DNA of 37,010 nt. Origin: Lachnoclostridium sp. UBA3262. GTDB lineage: Bacteria; Bacillota; Clostridia; Lachnospirales; Lachnospiraceae. The notes under the pieces were generated by a model. It worked only from the letters and a program-made list of their open reading frames with translations. It searched no databases and was not told the DNA's origin. The DNA is taken from NCBI GenBank assembly GCA_002362575.1, contig DEUM01000068.1, positions 1-37,010 on the forward strand. Direction: 5' to 3'. Each line of letters starts with the position of its first letter. Position 1 is the stretch's first letter. Below are positions 23,009-32,084 of the stretch, piece after piece. The position numbers and the translations under genes were made by a program.

Positions 23009-25045
23009 ATGCTCATAAGTATAATAATGCCGTATGATAAGGGAATACATTTTTTGAGGGATGCGTTAGATAGCATAAAACATTCCTTGTCTGGATATAC
23101 GAATTCGGAAGTCACGTATGAGCTTATCGTTGTCGTTGACAGTGGGGAAGGGAAAGAAGTGTACAGTAAAGAAGCCCTGCGTTTATTAGAGGAATACAGG
23201 AGTGCGTGTGAAGGGCTTATGGATATAAAAGCTATTTCGGTAAGTGGGGATAGCACGGTTGCCATGCTCAGAAATGAAGGAATCCGGGCAGCTGCCGGGG
23301 AGTATATATATTTTATGGATAGTGACGATTATATACTTTATGATACGTTTCGGGTAATGGCGGAGGCTGCCGCGACAGACCGTTATGATATTATAACAGG
23401 TCCCATTGAGCAGACGATGTTCAAATACTCAACCTATATAAGGGATAGCAGGGACAAAGAAATTGAGGAATCCGGGCAGCTGCAGGTGGAAGATAATATG
23501 TGTAGATTTCATCTTACTATCCTGAATAGTCTGATAAAAAGAAAGTATATGATGAGCGTATGCGGAGACGGCAATATGCTTGAATTTCACGAGGAAAATC
23601 AGTATTACTGTGATATGGCTTATACGGCAGTGTTGTTTGGCAATTCAGATAATATATGCTTTCTACAGGAAATGAAGTATATAAAGAGAGTTCACAATGA
23701 CAGTATACAATTTCCGGCACTTGACCAGTTAGAGGTAAAAAATAGAAATGAGCTTTTCATGGATAGCCTCAACCATGCAGTTATGGCATCCGGAAGGGAC
23801 GAGCTAATTGTAAATGTAGTAAAGAAAATAAAAAAGAACAGAGCGGCGGCGAAACGGAAAAACAGACTGAAACGTGTCCGGAATTTTTTTGCCCATCCGA
23901 CATTCCTGTTTCGGATGATAGAAAAATATATATTCCGGCGTCTGCCTATGAAATCTAACTGGATTGTGTTTGAAAGTTTTCTTGGGAAAAACTATAGTGA
24001 CAATTGTAAATATATTTATCAGTATCTGGCTAAGGAATACGGCAGTAAGTATAGATATATATGGGTAATAAACGATAAGAAAACGAACATTCCGGGTGAT
24101 GTCACGAAAGTAAAATATCTTGGAATCCGATGGTTTTATTATACCTCGCGCGCCAGATATTATGTGAATAATATGAGACAGCCGCGCTGGATGTATCGGC
24201 GTGAGGGGAGCGTTATGCTTGAGACATGGCATGGAACGCCGCTCAAGAAGCTTGTATTTGACATGGATGACATACATGCAGCTACGCTGCGGTATAAGAT
24301 GGATGTATATACCCAGTCGAGAAAATGGACGTATCTGATGTCTGACAATCCATTTTCAACAAAGGTTTTTGAGAGTTGTTTTCTGTACCCGAAGGAACGA
24401 ATTGTTGAGATCGGATATCCAAGGAATGACATCCTGTATGCGCCGGACAGGGAGAGACGTGCGGCAGAGATAAAAAAAGGATTATCCATACCACAGGGGA
24501 AAAAGGTCATCCTGTATGCGCCGACATGGCGCGATGATGAATACTATGGGCCGGGGCGATATCAGTTTACCCTTAAGCTTGACCTCCGGAAGATGAAGGA
24601 GCGGCTTGGCAGCCAGTATGTGATTTTAATAAGAACCCATTATTTCATTGCCGATGCGGTTGATACGGCAGGGCTGGAAGGCTTTGCCTTTAACGTAAGC
24701 CGTTATAATGATATAGCGGAGCTGTACCTAATATCGGATATATGTATTACGGATTATTCTTCGGTATTTTTTGACTACGCAAACCTGAGACGTCCGATTT
24801 TGTTTTATGTGTATGATTTTGAAAAATACAGGGATACACTCAGGGGATTTTATATTGACATGAAGACAGAGGTTCCCGGGCCGCTCTTGTTTAATGAGCA
24901 GGAAGTGCTTGAAGCGATAGAGCATATAGATGAAATAGAAAATGAATACGAAACTTTGTACACGGCATTTTGTGACAGATTTTGCTGTATAGACGACGGA
25001 CAGGCTTCCCGGCGTGCTTGCGAAGTTTTGCTGAATGAGGTATAA
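23009..25045 (+). CDS. Two-domain GT2 glycosyltransferase / CDP-glycerol glycerophosphotransferase (detached copy)
   Basis: 678 residues. Start at 23009 with AGGGAGAG just upstream; the longer frame from 22943 lacks a site and adds an implausible leader. GT2 domain: ISIIMPYDKGIHFLRDALDS, AMLRNEGI, YFMDSDDYIL, ending in KRVHNDSIQFPAL. Transferase domain: SFLGKNYSDNCKYI, TWHGTPLKKL (His near 408), GYPRNDIL, YAPTWRDDEYY, LIRTHYF and ITDYSSVFFDYANLRRP. It is clearly homologous to the array at 4215-11957 but lies 11 kb away, beyond the pot and glycosidase genes, so it was either moved or separated by insertions. It has no array neighbours. tex follows after 36 bases. It probably acts on the same class of phosphoglycerol surface polymer. 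Confidence 0.9.
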   Translation: MLISIIMPYDKGIHFLRDALDSIKHSLSGYTNSEVTYELIVVVDSGEGKEVYSKEALRLLEEYRSACEGLMDIKAISVSGDSTVAMLRNEGIRAAAGEYIYFMDSDDYILYDTFRVMAEAAATDRYDIITGPIEQTMFKYSTYIRDSRDKEIEESGQLQVEDNMCRFHLTILNSLIKRKYMMSVCGDGNMLEFHEENQYYCDMAYTAVLFGNSDNICFLQEMKYIKRVHNDSIQFPALDQLEVKNRNELFMDSLNHAVMASGRDELIVNVVKKIKKNRAAAKRKNRLKRVRNFFAHPTFLFRMIEKYIFRRLPMKSNWIVFESFLGKNYSDNCKYIYQYLAKEYGSKYRYIWVINDKKTNIPGDVTKVKYLGIRWFYYTSRARYYVNNMRQPRWMYRREGSVMLETWHGTPLKKLVFDMDDIHAATLRYKMDVYTQSRKWTYLMSDNPFSTKVFESCFLYPKERIVEIGYPRNDILYAPDRERRAAEIKKGLSIPQGKKVILYAPTWRDDEYYGPGRYQFTLKLDLRKMKERLGSQYVILIRTHYFIADAVDTAGLEGFAFNVSRYNDIAELYLISDICITDYSSVFFDYANLRRPILFYVYDFEKYRDTLRGFYIDMKTEVPGPLLFNEQEVLEAIEHIDEIENEYETLYTAFCDRFCCIDDGQASRRACEVLLNEV

Positions 25046-25081
25046 TAATCCCAGTTTATGAATACAGGCAGGAGCATAAAA

Positions 25082-27223
25082 ATGGATATTTGTAAAAAAA
25101 TTGCAGAGGAACTGAAAATAAAAGTATGGCAGGTAGAAGCGGTCATTAAGCTCTTAGATGAGGGATGTACGATACCGTTTATCGCCCGCTATAGAAAAGA
25201 GCAGCATGGTACGCTGGATGATGAGCAGTTGAGAAATCTGGAGGAGAGGCTGACCTATCTGAAAAATCTGGAAGAACGGAAAGAAACGGTGCTGGCAAGC
25301 ATTGAGGAGCAGGGAAAGCTGACCGAGGAGCTGCGGGAGCAGATTATGGCTGCCGAAACGCAGGTAGCGGTAGAGGATTTATATCGTCCGTACCGTCCGA
25401 AACGCCGTACGCGTGCGACGATAGCAAAGGAGAAAGGGCTGGAAGGGCTCGCAAATATTATTTTGCTCCAGATGACGGACAAGACGCTGGAGGAAGAAGC
25501 CGAGGCATATCTGGATGGGGAAAAGGGAGTCCTGACGGCTGAGGAAGCCATTCAGGGTGCTATGGATATTATCGCAGAATCCATTGCCGATGAGGCGGAT
25601 TACCGTATGGCAATCCGGAAGACGACGATGGATAAGGGAACACTGGTATCGGTGGCAAAGGATGAGCAGGAAAAGTCTGTATATGAAAATTATTATGACT
25701 TTGAAAGCGCTATTTCTAAAATATCTGGTTATCAGGTGTTAGCGGTAAACCGCGGTGAGAAAGAAAAAATGCTGACGGTAAAAATCAATGCCCCGGAAGA
25801 GGAGATTCTTCGGTATCTGAACAAAAAGGTAATTACAAGAGAGAATGAGAATACCGTATCCTGTCTGGAGCGAACGATAGAGGACAGCTATAAGAGGCTG
25901 ATTGCCCCGGCGATAGAGAGGGAAATCCGAAACGAACTGACAGAACGTGCCGAGGATGGGGCGATTCATGTATTTGGCAAGAATTTAGAGCAGCTCCTGA
26001 TGCAGCCGCCGATTGCCGGAAAGGTTGTGCTGGGCTGGGATCCGGCATTCCGTACCGGATGTAAATTGGCAGTTGTGGACGAGACGGGAAAAGTATTGGA
26101 CACAATTGTTGTATTTCCGACGGAGCCACAGAATAAAATTGCGGAGACCAAAAAGATTGTGAAAGCTCTGATTGATAAATATGATATCAGTCTGATTTCG
26201 GTAGGAAACGGTACGGCTTCCAGAGAGTCGGAGCTGGTTATCGTAGATATGCTGAAGGAAATCGATAAGCCGGTGCAATATATTATTGTAAATGAAGCGG
26301 GAGCTTCCGTGTATTCGGCAAGCAAGCTTGCGACTGAGGAATTTCCGAATTTTGACGTCGGACAGAGGAGTGCGGTGTCGATTGCAAGGCGATTGCAGGA
26401 TCCGCTGGCAGAGCTTGTTAAGATTGAGCCAAAAAGCATTGGCGTCGGGCAGTACCAGCACGACATGAACCAGAAAAAGCTCAGTGAGGCGCTTGGAAAT
26501 GTGGTAGAGGATTGTGTCAATAATGTAGGTGTGGATTTGAATACAGCTTCGGCTTCTCTGCTGGAGTATGTGTCAGGCATATCCAAACCGATAGCCAAAA
26601 ATATTGTATCCTACAGGGAGGAAAACGGACGGTTCACAAGCCGCCGCCAGTTATTGAAGGTTGCAAAGCTGGGGCCGAAGGCATATGAACAGTGTGCTGG
26701 ATTTATGCGGATTTCAGATGGGAAAAACCCATTGGATGCCACGAGTGTACATCCAGAGTCCTATGAAGCGGCAGAAGGGCTTCTGCAGACGCTTGGTTAT
26801 ACCCCGGAGGATATCCGGGGAGGGCTGACGGGGCTTTCCCTGATGACAAAAGATAGAAAGAAGCTGGCAGATAAGCTTGGAATCGGAGAGATTACGCTGG
26901 ATGATATAATTAAGGAGCTGGAAAAGCCGGGCAGGGATCCGCGTGATGAAATGCCGAAGCCGATTCTTCGTACCGATGTGATGGAGATGAAGGATTTAAA
27001 AGAAGGCATGATTCTGAAAGGAACAGTGCGTAATGTAATTGATTTTGGCGCCTTTGTCGATATCGGGGTACACCAGGACGGGCTGGTTCATATATCCAAG
27101 CTGACGAACAAGAAATTTGTGAAGCATCCACTGGATGTTGTCAGTGTCGGAGATGTCGTTGAGGTAAAGGTGCTGAGTGTGGATATGCAGAAGAAGAGGA
27201 TTCAGTTATCTATGATAGTTTAA
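25082..27223 (+). CDS. tex: Tex-family RNA-binding transcription accessory protein
   Basis: 713 residues, normal for Tex. The start at 25082 has GGAG at 25071-25074; an upstream in-frame ATG at 25058 has none. Order of domains: an N-terminal helical region (CTIPFIARYRKEQHGTLDD), a YqgF/RNase H-like fold (VVLGWDPAFRTGCKLAVVDE), helix-hairpin-helix repeats (ISKPIAKNIVSYREENGRF and LGPKAYEQCAGFMRI), and a C-terminal S1 RNA-binding domain (KGTVRNVIDFGAFVDIGV, DGLVHISKL). Tex proteins bind RNA and are linked to transcription processes; the exact role is not settled. It follows the detached glycerophosphotransferase after 36 bases and the lipoprotein after 15, so it may be co-transcribed with both. 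Confidence 0.96.
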   Translation: MDICKKIAEELKIKVWQVEAVIKLLDEGCTIPFIARYRKEQHGTLDDEQLRNLEERLTYLKNLEERKETVLASIEEQGKLTEELREQIMAAETQVAVEDLYRPYRPKRRTRATIAKEKGLEGLANIILLQMTDKTLEEEAEAYLDGEKGVLTAEEAIQGAMDIIAESIADEADYRMAIRKTTMDKGTLVSVAKDEQEKSVYENYYDFESAISKISGYQVLAVNRGEKEKMLTVKINAPEEEILRYLNKKVITRENENTVSCLERTIEDSYKRLIAPAIEREIRNELTERAEDGAIHVFGKNLEQLLMQPPIAGKVVLGWDPAFRTGCKLAVVDETGKVLDTIVVFPTEPQNKIAETKKIVKALIDKYDISLISVGNGTASRESELVIVDMLKEIDKPVQYIIVNEAGASVYSASKLATEEFPNFDVGQRSAVSIARRLQDPLAELVKIEPKSIGVGQYQHDMNQKKLSEALGNVVEDCVNNVGVDLNTASASLLEYVSGISKPIAKNIVSYREENGRFTSRRQLLKVAKLGPKAYEQCAGFMRISDGKNPLDATSVHPESYEAAEGLLQTLGYTPEDIRGGLTGLSLMTKDRKKLADKLGIGEITLDDIIKELEKPGRDPRDEMPKPILRTDVMEMKDLKEGMILKGTVRNVIDFGAFVDIGVHQDGLVHISKLTNKKFVKHPLDVVSVGDVVEVKVLSVDMQKKRIQLSMIV

Positions 27224-27238
27224 GAAATGGAGGCAGCC

Positions 27239-28429
27239 ATGAAAAAGAAGAAATTAGTTGCAATTATCTGTGCGGTATTGATACTGTTTCTTACCGCCTG
27301 TGGTGAAAAGGAGAATACAGAGGGAAATGATGTTACGGTAAAAGAGCCTACAGTCAGTTATTCCCAGAGTGAACATTATAATATTCCGGATGATGAGTTT
27401 ATACGCGGGGATAGTTTGAGTATGCCGGAGCTTGAGCGGAATATGAAAGGGATTCCGGCTATGTATATGTTAGATACAGGCACGAATGATGATGGAAAAA
27501 TGTATGCTCAGGTTGTTGAGTATTCGTTAAATAAAGAGGACGACTGGGATATGCAGGTCTTCGCTGAGAAGTCTTTGACAAAGCTGTTTAAGGAGAAACG
27601 GGAAAAGGGAGCCGAAAGCATAGTGATAGATTACATTGTCAGAGGTGACGATGGGAATTTATATGCGCTTATGGCGGCTGGTTCAGAAGTGCCGAGACTG
27701 GAAGACAGGGGCGCCTATGATGGGATGAGTGGCTATGAAGCCGGGGGCGGCGGAAAGCAGGATGACAAAGATAAGGAGCAGAGTAATATATCCTATTCTG
27801 TATTGCAGATAGGAGAGGACGTAGATAACATTCGTGAAACGCCGTTACAATTTGCTGCCGAAATGGAGATTACTTATGAGAAAGTTCCGGTAACAAAGTT
27901 CCATGTCTTTGAGGACGGTTCGCCGATTCTTGTTTTTCAGAACAGTACAGCGGCCCAGTTTAGCATAGAAAATGGGGTGCAGACGTCAACGGAGGAAAAT
28001 GTTCCGGACAATGCCCTTGATAGAAATGCTGCATTTGGAGCACAGGAGGTTATTTATTATTCTTCCGCAGCGAAAAGTTTCGGTGTTTTGGATTTAGATA
28101 CGATGTCGGTAACAAAGAACTTTGGCGGCGAAATGGGTGAGAGTGAGAAAGGAAAGGAATGGTATTATGATGTCTGTGGGGATAATTCACAGATATATGC
28201 CTTCAATACTTCTGGTTTATACCAAATCCGCGAGTCAGGGAAGCAGTTTTCGGCTGTTCGTCTGAGTCTGGATAATTCATTTTCAACTCTTGAGAATGTG
28301 ACTATTTATGATGTTCTGGTAGATGAGAATGAAGCTGTGTATGTGCTTATGCGTAAGGAAGCAAAAGAAAGCACGGAATATGATGAACAGTGGGAATTTG
28401 GCGTTGAAAAATTTGAAAAACAAAAATAA
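27239..28429 (+). CDS. Lipoprotein of unknown function
   Basis: 396 residues. Start at 27239 with GGAGG at 27229-27233. The first 25 residues are a lipoprotein signal: KKKK, a hydrophobic core and the lipobox LTAC with Cys near residue 21, followed by a polar acidic stretch. The mature part has acidic, Gly-rich low complexity in the middle (YEAGGGGKQDDKDKEQ) and beta-strand-like blocks such as SPILVFQNSTAAQFSI and FGVLDLDTMSVTKNF that resemble WD or beta-propeller strands, but I do not recognise a family. It is expected on the outer face of the membrane. It sits between tex and a small membrane protein. Confidence 0.8.
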   Translation: MKKKKLVAIICAVLILFLTACGEKENTEGNDVTVKEPTVSYSQSEHYNIPDDEFIRGDSLSMPELERNMKGIPAMYMLDTGTNDDGKMYAQVVEYSLNKEDDWDMQVFAEKSLTKLFKEKREKGAESIVIDYIVRGDDGNLYALMAAGSEVPRLEDRGAYDGMSGYEAGGGGKQDDKDKEQSNISYSVLQIGEDVDNIRETPLQFAAEMEITYEKVPVTKFHVFEDGSPILVFQNSTAAQFSIENGVQTSTEENVPDNALDRNAAFGAQEVIYYSSAAKSFGVLDLDTMSVTKNFGGEMGESEKGKEWYYDVCGDNSQIYAFNTSGLYQIRESGKQFSAVRLSLDNSFSTLENVTIYDVLVDENEAVYVLMRKEAKESTEYDEQWEFGVEKFEKQK

Positions 28430-28473
28430 ATACATTTATAACGAGAAGATGGAAGAAAGAAATGGAGAGGATT

Positions 28474-28950
28474 ATGTCAATCGAACTGGATGTAAAGCTG
28501 GATAAAAAGTCGCTGGGCAGTTTTTTGCTGTATCATAATTATGCCAGACCGGCAGGCATACTTGGCATTGTAATCAGCATCGCGGCGGTCGTAGTTTTGT
28601 GTTTAAAATGGAATTACTGGACAATGACGCAGAGAGGGATTCTTTTTGTTCTAGCCCTGCTGTTTACGGTTTTTCAACCGATGATGCTTCTGTGGAAGGG
28701 AAAGAAACAGTTGAGTCTGGAGGAGTTTCAGCAGCCGTTTCATTATGTTTTCAATGATAAGGGTGTGGAAATCAGCCAGAATGATGACAGACAGGAATTT
28801 TCATGGTCTGAGATAAGAAAAATTACTTACCGTTCCCATGCGGTTTATGTTTATATGTCTACTGTCAGTGCTTTTGTACTGCCCGCTTCCCAGTGTGACG
28901 GGAGATTTCAGGAGCTGGTTGGCATGATGAGGGAGCATATGAAAAAATGA
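28474..28950 (+). CDS. YcxB-like two-helix membrane protein
   Basis: 158 residues; the start at 28474 is preferred because GGAGAGG at 28464-28470 fits it, with an alternative ATG at 28462. Two membrane helices are visible: ILGIVISIAAVVVLCL and ILFVLALLFTVFQPMMLLW. The C-terminal soluble part carries FNDKGVEISQNDDRQEFSWSEIRKI, FVLPASQCDGRFQELVGMM, the pattern of YcxB-like (DUF-type) proteins. Function is unknown for this family. The stop overlaps the tsaE start (ATGA), so translation is probably coupled to the tRNA-modification genes below. Confidence 0.75.
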   Translation: MSIELDVKLDKKSLGSFLLYHNYARPAGILGIVISIAAVVVLCLKWNYWTMTQRGILFVLALLFTVFQPMMLLWKGKKQLSLEEFQQPFHYVFNDKGVEISQNDDRQEFSWSEIRKITYRSHAVYVYMSTVSAFVLPASQCDGRFQELVGMMREHMKK

Positions 28951-29402
28951 TGACAGAAAGTTTTTGTGAGCAGGATACATTTCAGATAGGTGTCAAGCTG
29001 GGGAAAAAGGCTTTACCGGGCGAAATTTTCTGCCTTGAAGGGGAGCTCGGAGTCGGCAAAACGGTATTTGCGAAGGGCTTTGCAAAGGGACTTGGCATTG
29101 ACGAACCGATTACCAGTCCGACCTTCACTATTATTTGTGAATATGAGGAAGGAAGGCTGCCGTTTTATCACTTTGACGCATATCGGATTGCGGATTCAGA
29201 GGAAATGTATGAGCTTGGATATGAGGGATATTTTTTCGGCGAGGGCGTCTGCCTGATAGAATGGGCGTCACAGATAGAGGACTTACTGCCTCCGGATTGT
29301 AAAAAAATCCATATTGAAAAGGATTTAGAGAAAGGCTTTGATTATCGCAGAATAACGATTGAGCAGACAGGAGATGGGAAATGTGAAAATACTGGCTATT
29401 GA
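28947..29402 (+). CDS. tsaE: tRNA t6A synthesis ATPase TsaE
   Basis: 151 residues. P-loop GELGVGKT at 32-39, then the family pattern ITSPTFTIICEYEEGRLPFYHFDAYRI split over two segments and the closing VCLIEWASQIEDLLP. TsaE binds ATP and, with TsaB and TsaD, regulates transfer of threonylcarbamoyl to A37 of ANN-decoding tRNAs. The start could be 28947 or the next ATG at 28950. It overlaps the upstream gene by 4 bases and the tsaB start by 20, so these genes form one translational block. Confidence 0.95.
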   Translation: MMTESFCEQDTFQIGVKLGKKALPGEIFCLEGELGVGKTVFAKGFAKGLGIDEPITSPTFTIICEYEEGRLPFYHFDAYRIADSEEMYELGYEGYFFGEGVCLIEWASQIEDLLPPDCKKIHIEKDLEKGFDYRRITIEQTGDGKCENTGY

Positions 29403-30087
29403 CAGTTCAGGGCTGGCTGCCACGGTTGCCTTACTGTGCGATGGGATTTTGACCGGGGAATATACAATTCATAATAAAAAAACACATTCGCAGACATTGC
29501 TTCCGATGATTCATGACATGCTGCAGATGGCTGAGGTGGATGTAAAGGAATTGGATGGGATTGCAGTGGCAGCAGGACCGGGTTCATTTACCGGACTCCG
29601 GATAGGAGCGGCGACGGCGAAAGGGCTGGCGCAGACATTAGCGATTCCCATTGTCGCAGTACCAGCTCTGGAGGGACTGGCATTTAATGTAGAGGGCACG
29701 GAAGCACTTGCCTGTCCGATTATGGATGCCAGAAGGAATCAAGTATATTATGGTATTTATAATGTGAAAGGTGAGTGCCCAGAGGTTATTGAAAATCAGT
29801 CGGCGGCGCCGATAGAGGAGGTTGTCGAAAAGTTAAATGAGCTGGGAAGGGATGTAGTTTTTATCGGGGATGGTGTTCCGGTATTCCGAAATCAGCTGGA
29901 ACAGACATTAAAGGTGCCTTTCCGGTTCGGTGCGGATAGTGTCCTATATCAGAGGGCATCGTCGGTGGCGGCATTAGGAAAATTTTATTTTGAAAAAAAT
30001 TGTCAAATGGAGGCAAAGGATTTTGCCCCTGTCTATCTCCGGATGTCGCAGGCAGAGCGTGAGAGGATGGAGAGAAAAGGAAAATAA
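29383..30087 (+). CDS. tsaB: tRNA t6A synthesis protein TsaB
   Basis: 234 residues from GTG at 29383, chosen because AGGAG at 29369-29373 is nine bases upstream and the product then begins KILAIDSSGLAATVA, the typical TsaB N-terminus; an ATG at 29374 abuts the AGGAG and is less likely. The fold is actin-like/ASKHA; signature AAGPGSFTGLRIGAATAKGL and PIMDARRNQVYYGIY follow. TsaB is the scaffold partner of TsaD and has no catalytic activity alone. rimI, often next in Firmicutes, is absent: a zinc-ribbon gene comes instead. Confidence 0.95.
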   Translation: MKILAIDSSGLAATVALLCDGILTGEYTIHNKKTHSQTLLPMIHDMLQMAEVDVKELDGIAVAAGPGSFTGLRIGAATAKGLAQTLAIPIVAVPALEGLAFNVEGTEALACPIMDARRNQVYYGIYNVKGECPEVIENQSAAPIEEVVEKLNELGRDVVFIGDGVPVFRNQLEQTLKVPFRFGADSVLYQRASSVAALGKFYFEKNCQMEAKDFAPVYLRMSQAERERMERKGK

Positions 30088-30135
30088 ATCATGCAGTGGT
30101 AAATATTACATGTAGCATAAGGGATTTCTTTTTGT

Positions 30136-30141
30136 TATAAT
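30136..30141 (+). promoter_or_regulatory. Possible -10 element before the zinc-ribbon gene
   Basis: A perfect TATAAT at 30136-30141 lies 33 bases before the GTG start, but no good -35 hexamer is at the right distance, so this is weak on its own. Confidence 0.35.
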
Positions 30142-30173
30142 AAACACAGCTTATATATGAAGGGGGAATCCCA

Positions 30174-30401
30174 GTGGCGGATAAGGAATATTTCTGCAAT
30201 GTGTGTGGAAAAAGGTTGAACTGCAAAGATGGGGTTTTGCAGGAGGACGCCTTATTTGTGAAAAAGAAATGGGGGTATTTTTCAAAAAAGGATTTGGAAA
30301 TTCATGAGTTTGTAATATGCGAGGATTGTTATGACGTCATGGTAGCCGGATTTACAAAGGATATCTCAGTTTCACAAAAAAGCGAAGTGTTGGATGATTA
30401 A
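30174..30401 (+). CDS. Small zinc-ribbon protein of unknown function
   Basis: 75 residues from GTG at 30174, with AGGGGGA about six bases upstream. Cys pairs CNVCG near the N-terminus and CEDC near residue 50 fit a four-Cys zinc ribbon; an extra Cys follows at KRLNC. A middle part FVKKKWGYFSKKDLEIHEFVIC is basic and aromatic, suggesting RNA, DNA or protein contact. I do not recognise a named family. It is followed directly by a strong terminator, so it is the last gene of its transcript or is transcribed alone from the nearby TATAAT. Confidence 0.75.
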   Translation: MADKEYFCNVCGKRLNCKDGVLQEDALFVKKKWGYFSKKDLEIHEFVICEDCYDVMVAGFTKDISVSQKSEVLDD

Positions 30402-30422
30402 TTTGATACCGTCAGGCGAAAG

Positions 30423-30474
30423 CTGTTGAATGAAGTGTTTTCTGATTGAAGACGTTTCATTCAACAGTTTTTTT
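30423..30474 (+). terminator. Intrinsic terminator
   Basis: The arms CTGTTGAATGAA and TTTCATTCAACAG form a near-perfect stem, extended inward by GTGTTTTC pairing with GAAGACG, around a five-base loop. Seven T residues follow (30468-30474). It closes the tex-tsaB-zinc ribbon transcript. Confidence 0.9.
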
Positions 30475-30477
30475 GAT

Positions 30478-30506
30478 TTGTAAAAAGGTATGGGGTATGT
30501 TAAAAT
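30478..30506 (+). promoter_or_regulatory. Promoter for the rnz-tsaD operon
   Basis: TTGTAA at 30478-30483, a 17-base spacer and TAAAAT at 30501-30506, starting 4 bases after the terminator's T run and 32 bases before the rnz start. Confidence 0.6.
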
Positions 30507-30537
30507 AGAAATGAGCATAAAGAATGGAGGAATTACC

Positions 30538-31452
30538 ATGTTGGATGTTTGCCTATTGGGGACAAGTGGGATGATGCCGCTGCCAAGAAGAGCGTTGACG
30601 GCGCTCATGACTCGGTTTAATGGCAGCAGTCTCTTGATTGACTGCGGCGAGGGGACACAGGTAAGCATTCGCGAAAAAGGATGGAGCATACATGCGATTG
30701 ACACGATTTGTATTACCCATGTACATGGCGACCATATTAGCGGATTGCCGGGACTTTTGCTTTCCATGGGAAATGCAGAGCGTACCCAGCCATTGACAAT
30801 TATAGGTCCGAAGGGGACAAGACGAGTGGTGGAGGCATTGCTGATTATTGCGCAGGGGCTTCCATTTGAGATTCAATTTATCGAACTAACAGAGAAGTTC
30901 CAGTGTATAGAGAGAAATGGTTACCTGCTGGAAGCTTTTCGTTTGAATCATACAGTACCTTGTTATGGGTATAGCCAGATTATTTCCCGCGCGGGGAAGT
31001 TTGATGTTTCAAGGGCAAATGAAAGTCAGGTGCCGATGAAACTTTGGAATCCGCTGCAAAAAGGAAAAACAGTAGAGTACGAGGGGAAGATATATTCTCC
31101 TGATATGGTACTTGGCCCGGTCAGAAAAGGTCTGAAAGTTACATATTGTACAGACACCCGCCCGGTTCCGGAGATAGCCCAGAGGGCAAAGGACGCCGAT
31201 ATTTTTATCTGCGAGGGGATGTACGGAGATGAGGAACAGGGTGCGAAGGCACGTGAGAATAAACATATGACTTTTGCAGAAGCGGCAACGCTCGCAAAGG
31301 AGGCCGGGGTGGCAGAGCTATGGCTCACCCATTACAGCCCATCGCTGATACGGCCGGATGATTATATAGAAGCAACGAGAAAGATTTTTCCAAATACGAA
31401 GCCGGGGAAAGAAAGAAAAACGGCGGAACTGAATTTTGAAAAGGATATATAA
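30538..31452 (+). CDS. rnz: Ribonuclease Z
   Basis: 304 residues from ATG at 30538, with GGAGG at 30526-30530; the longer frame from 30490 begins inside the promoter region. The metallo-beta-lactamase signature HVHGDHISG is at 61-69, and the N-terminus LLGTSGMMPLPRRALTA and LLIDCGEGT match RNase Z. A second His lies in FRLNHTVPCYGY, and CTDTRP and THYSPS supply further metal ligands. RNase Z removes the 3' trailer of tRNA precursors that lack an encoded CCA, matching the two tRNA-Ser genes nearby, which lack one. The next gene begins 23 bases after its stop. Confidence 0.94.
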   Translation: MLDVCLLGTSGMMPLPRRALTALMTRFNGSSLLIDCGEGTQVSIREKGWSIHAIDTICITHVHGDHISGLPGLLLSMGNAERTQPLTIIGPKGTRRVVEALLIIAQGLPFEIQFIELTEKFQCIERNGYLLEAFRLNHTVPCYGYSQIISRAGKFDVSRANESQVPMKLWNPLQKGKTVEYEGKIYSPDMVLGPVRKGLKVTYCTDTRPVPEIAQRAKDADIFICEGMYGDEEQGAKARENKHMTFAEAATLAKEAGVAELWLTHYSPSLIRPDDYIEATRKIFPNTKPGKERKTAELNFEKDI

Positions 31453-31475
31453 TGAGAGAAAAGGAGGGGGATTGT

Positions 31476-32084
31476 ATGGACAGTAAGTCACGGAAAAATA
31501 TGAAGAAGAACATGACGGCGTTTTCTTTTGTCATGTGTATATTCATCATTGGGGCTATGGCAGTGTATTATCAGTATATGAAAAAACAACAGCAGACGGC
31601 AGTACAAACTCCGACCACGGAGGTAGAGAAGTTAATTGCAAAGGATTTTGAGATGGGGTATCCGGAGACACCGGTTGAGGTAATGAAGCTGTGGGGCAGG
31701 GTAAACCAGTGTATGTATAATTCCACGCTGAGCGATTCGCAGTTTACCTCCTTGTTAAAACAGCTTCGCACAATGTACAGCAATGATTTGTTGAACGAAA
31801 ATAAAGAAGAAGAGCATAGCAAGAAGCTTAAGGCAGAGATAGAGGAGTTCCAGTCGAAGAAGGGGAAAATCGTCAGCTATTCGACCGATACTGGCATGAC
31901 AACACGTTATCAGACGATCAATGGAAAGGAATGTGCGTATGCCCGTCTCTCTTTCTTTGCCAATAAGGGCGGCGGTTATGTGAAAATTTTTCAGGATTAT
32001 GTTCTTGTCAGAGAATCTGGTAAGTGGAAAATTTTGGGCTTTCAGCCGAATGAAGAAAAGTCCGCCAAAAAAGGAGAAAAGTAA
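31476..32084 (+). CDS. Membrane-anchored protein, DUF6715-like
   Basis: 202 residues from ATG at 31476, with AAGGAGGGGG ending five bases upstream; the earlier ATG at 31452 overlaps rnz and has no site. A basic N-terminus (SKSRKNMKKN) precedes one hydrophobic helix (FSFVMCIFIIGAMAVYYQYM), giving a signal-anchor with the rest outside the membrane. The exterior domain contains VEKLIAKDFEMGYPETPVEV, FTSLLKQLRTMYSNDLL and a beta-rich end VRESGKWKILGFQPNEE. This resembles proteins I recall as DUF6715 in Lachnospiraceae; no function is known to me. It sits between rnz and tsaD with no gap before tsaD. Confidence 0.75.
   Translation: MDSKSRKNMKKNMTAFSFVMCIFIIGAMAVYYQYMKKQQQTAVQTPTTEVEKLIAKDFEMGYPETPVEVMKLWGRVNQCMYNSTLSDSQFTSLLKQLRTMYSNDLLNENKEEEHSKKLKAEIEEFQSKKGKIVSYSTDTGMTTRYQTINGKECAYARLSFFANKGGGYVKIFQDYVLVRESGKWKILGFQPNEEKSAKKGEK

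Noticed and set aside
25966..26598. 210-codon frame on the - strand inside tex
   Set aside because: It is antisense to the well-conserved YqgF/HhH region of tex and has no ribosome site or recognisable motif.
30100..30141. Full promoter for the zinc-ribbon gene
   Set aside because: The TATAAT is perfect, but the bases 17 upstream (TAGCAT) are not a convincing -35; only the -10 is listed.
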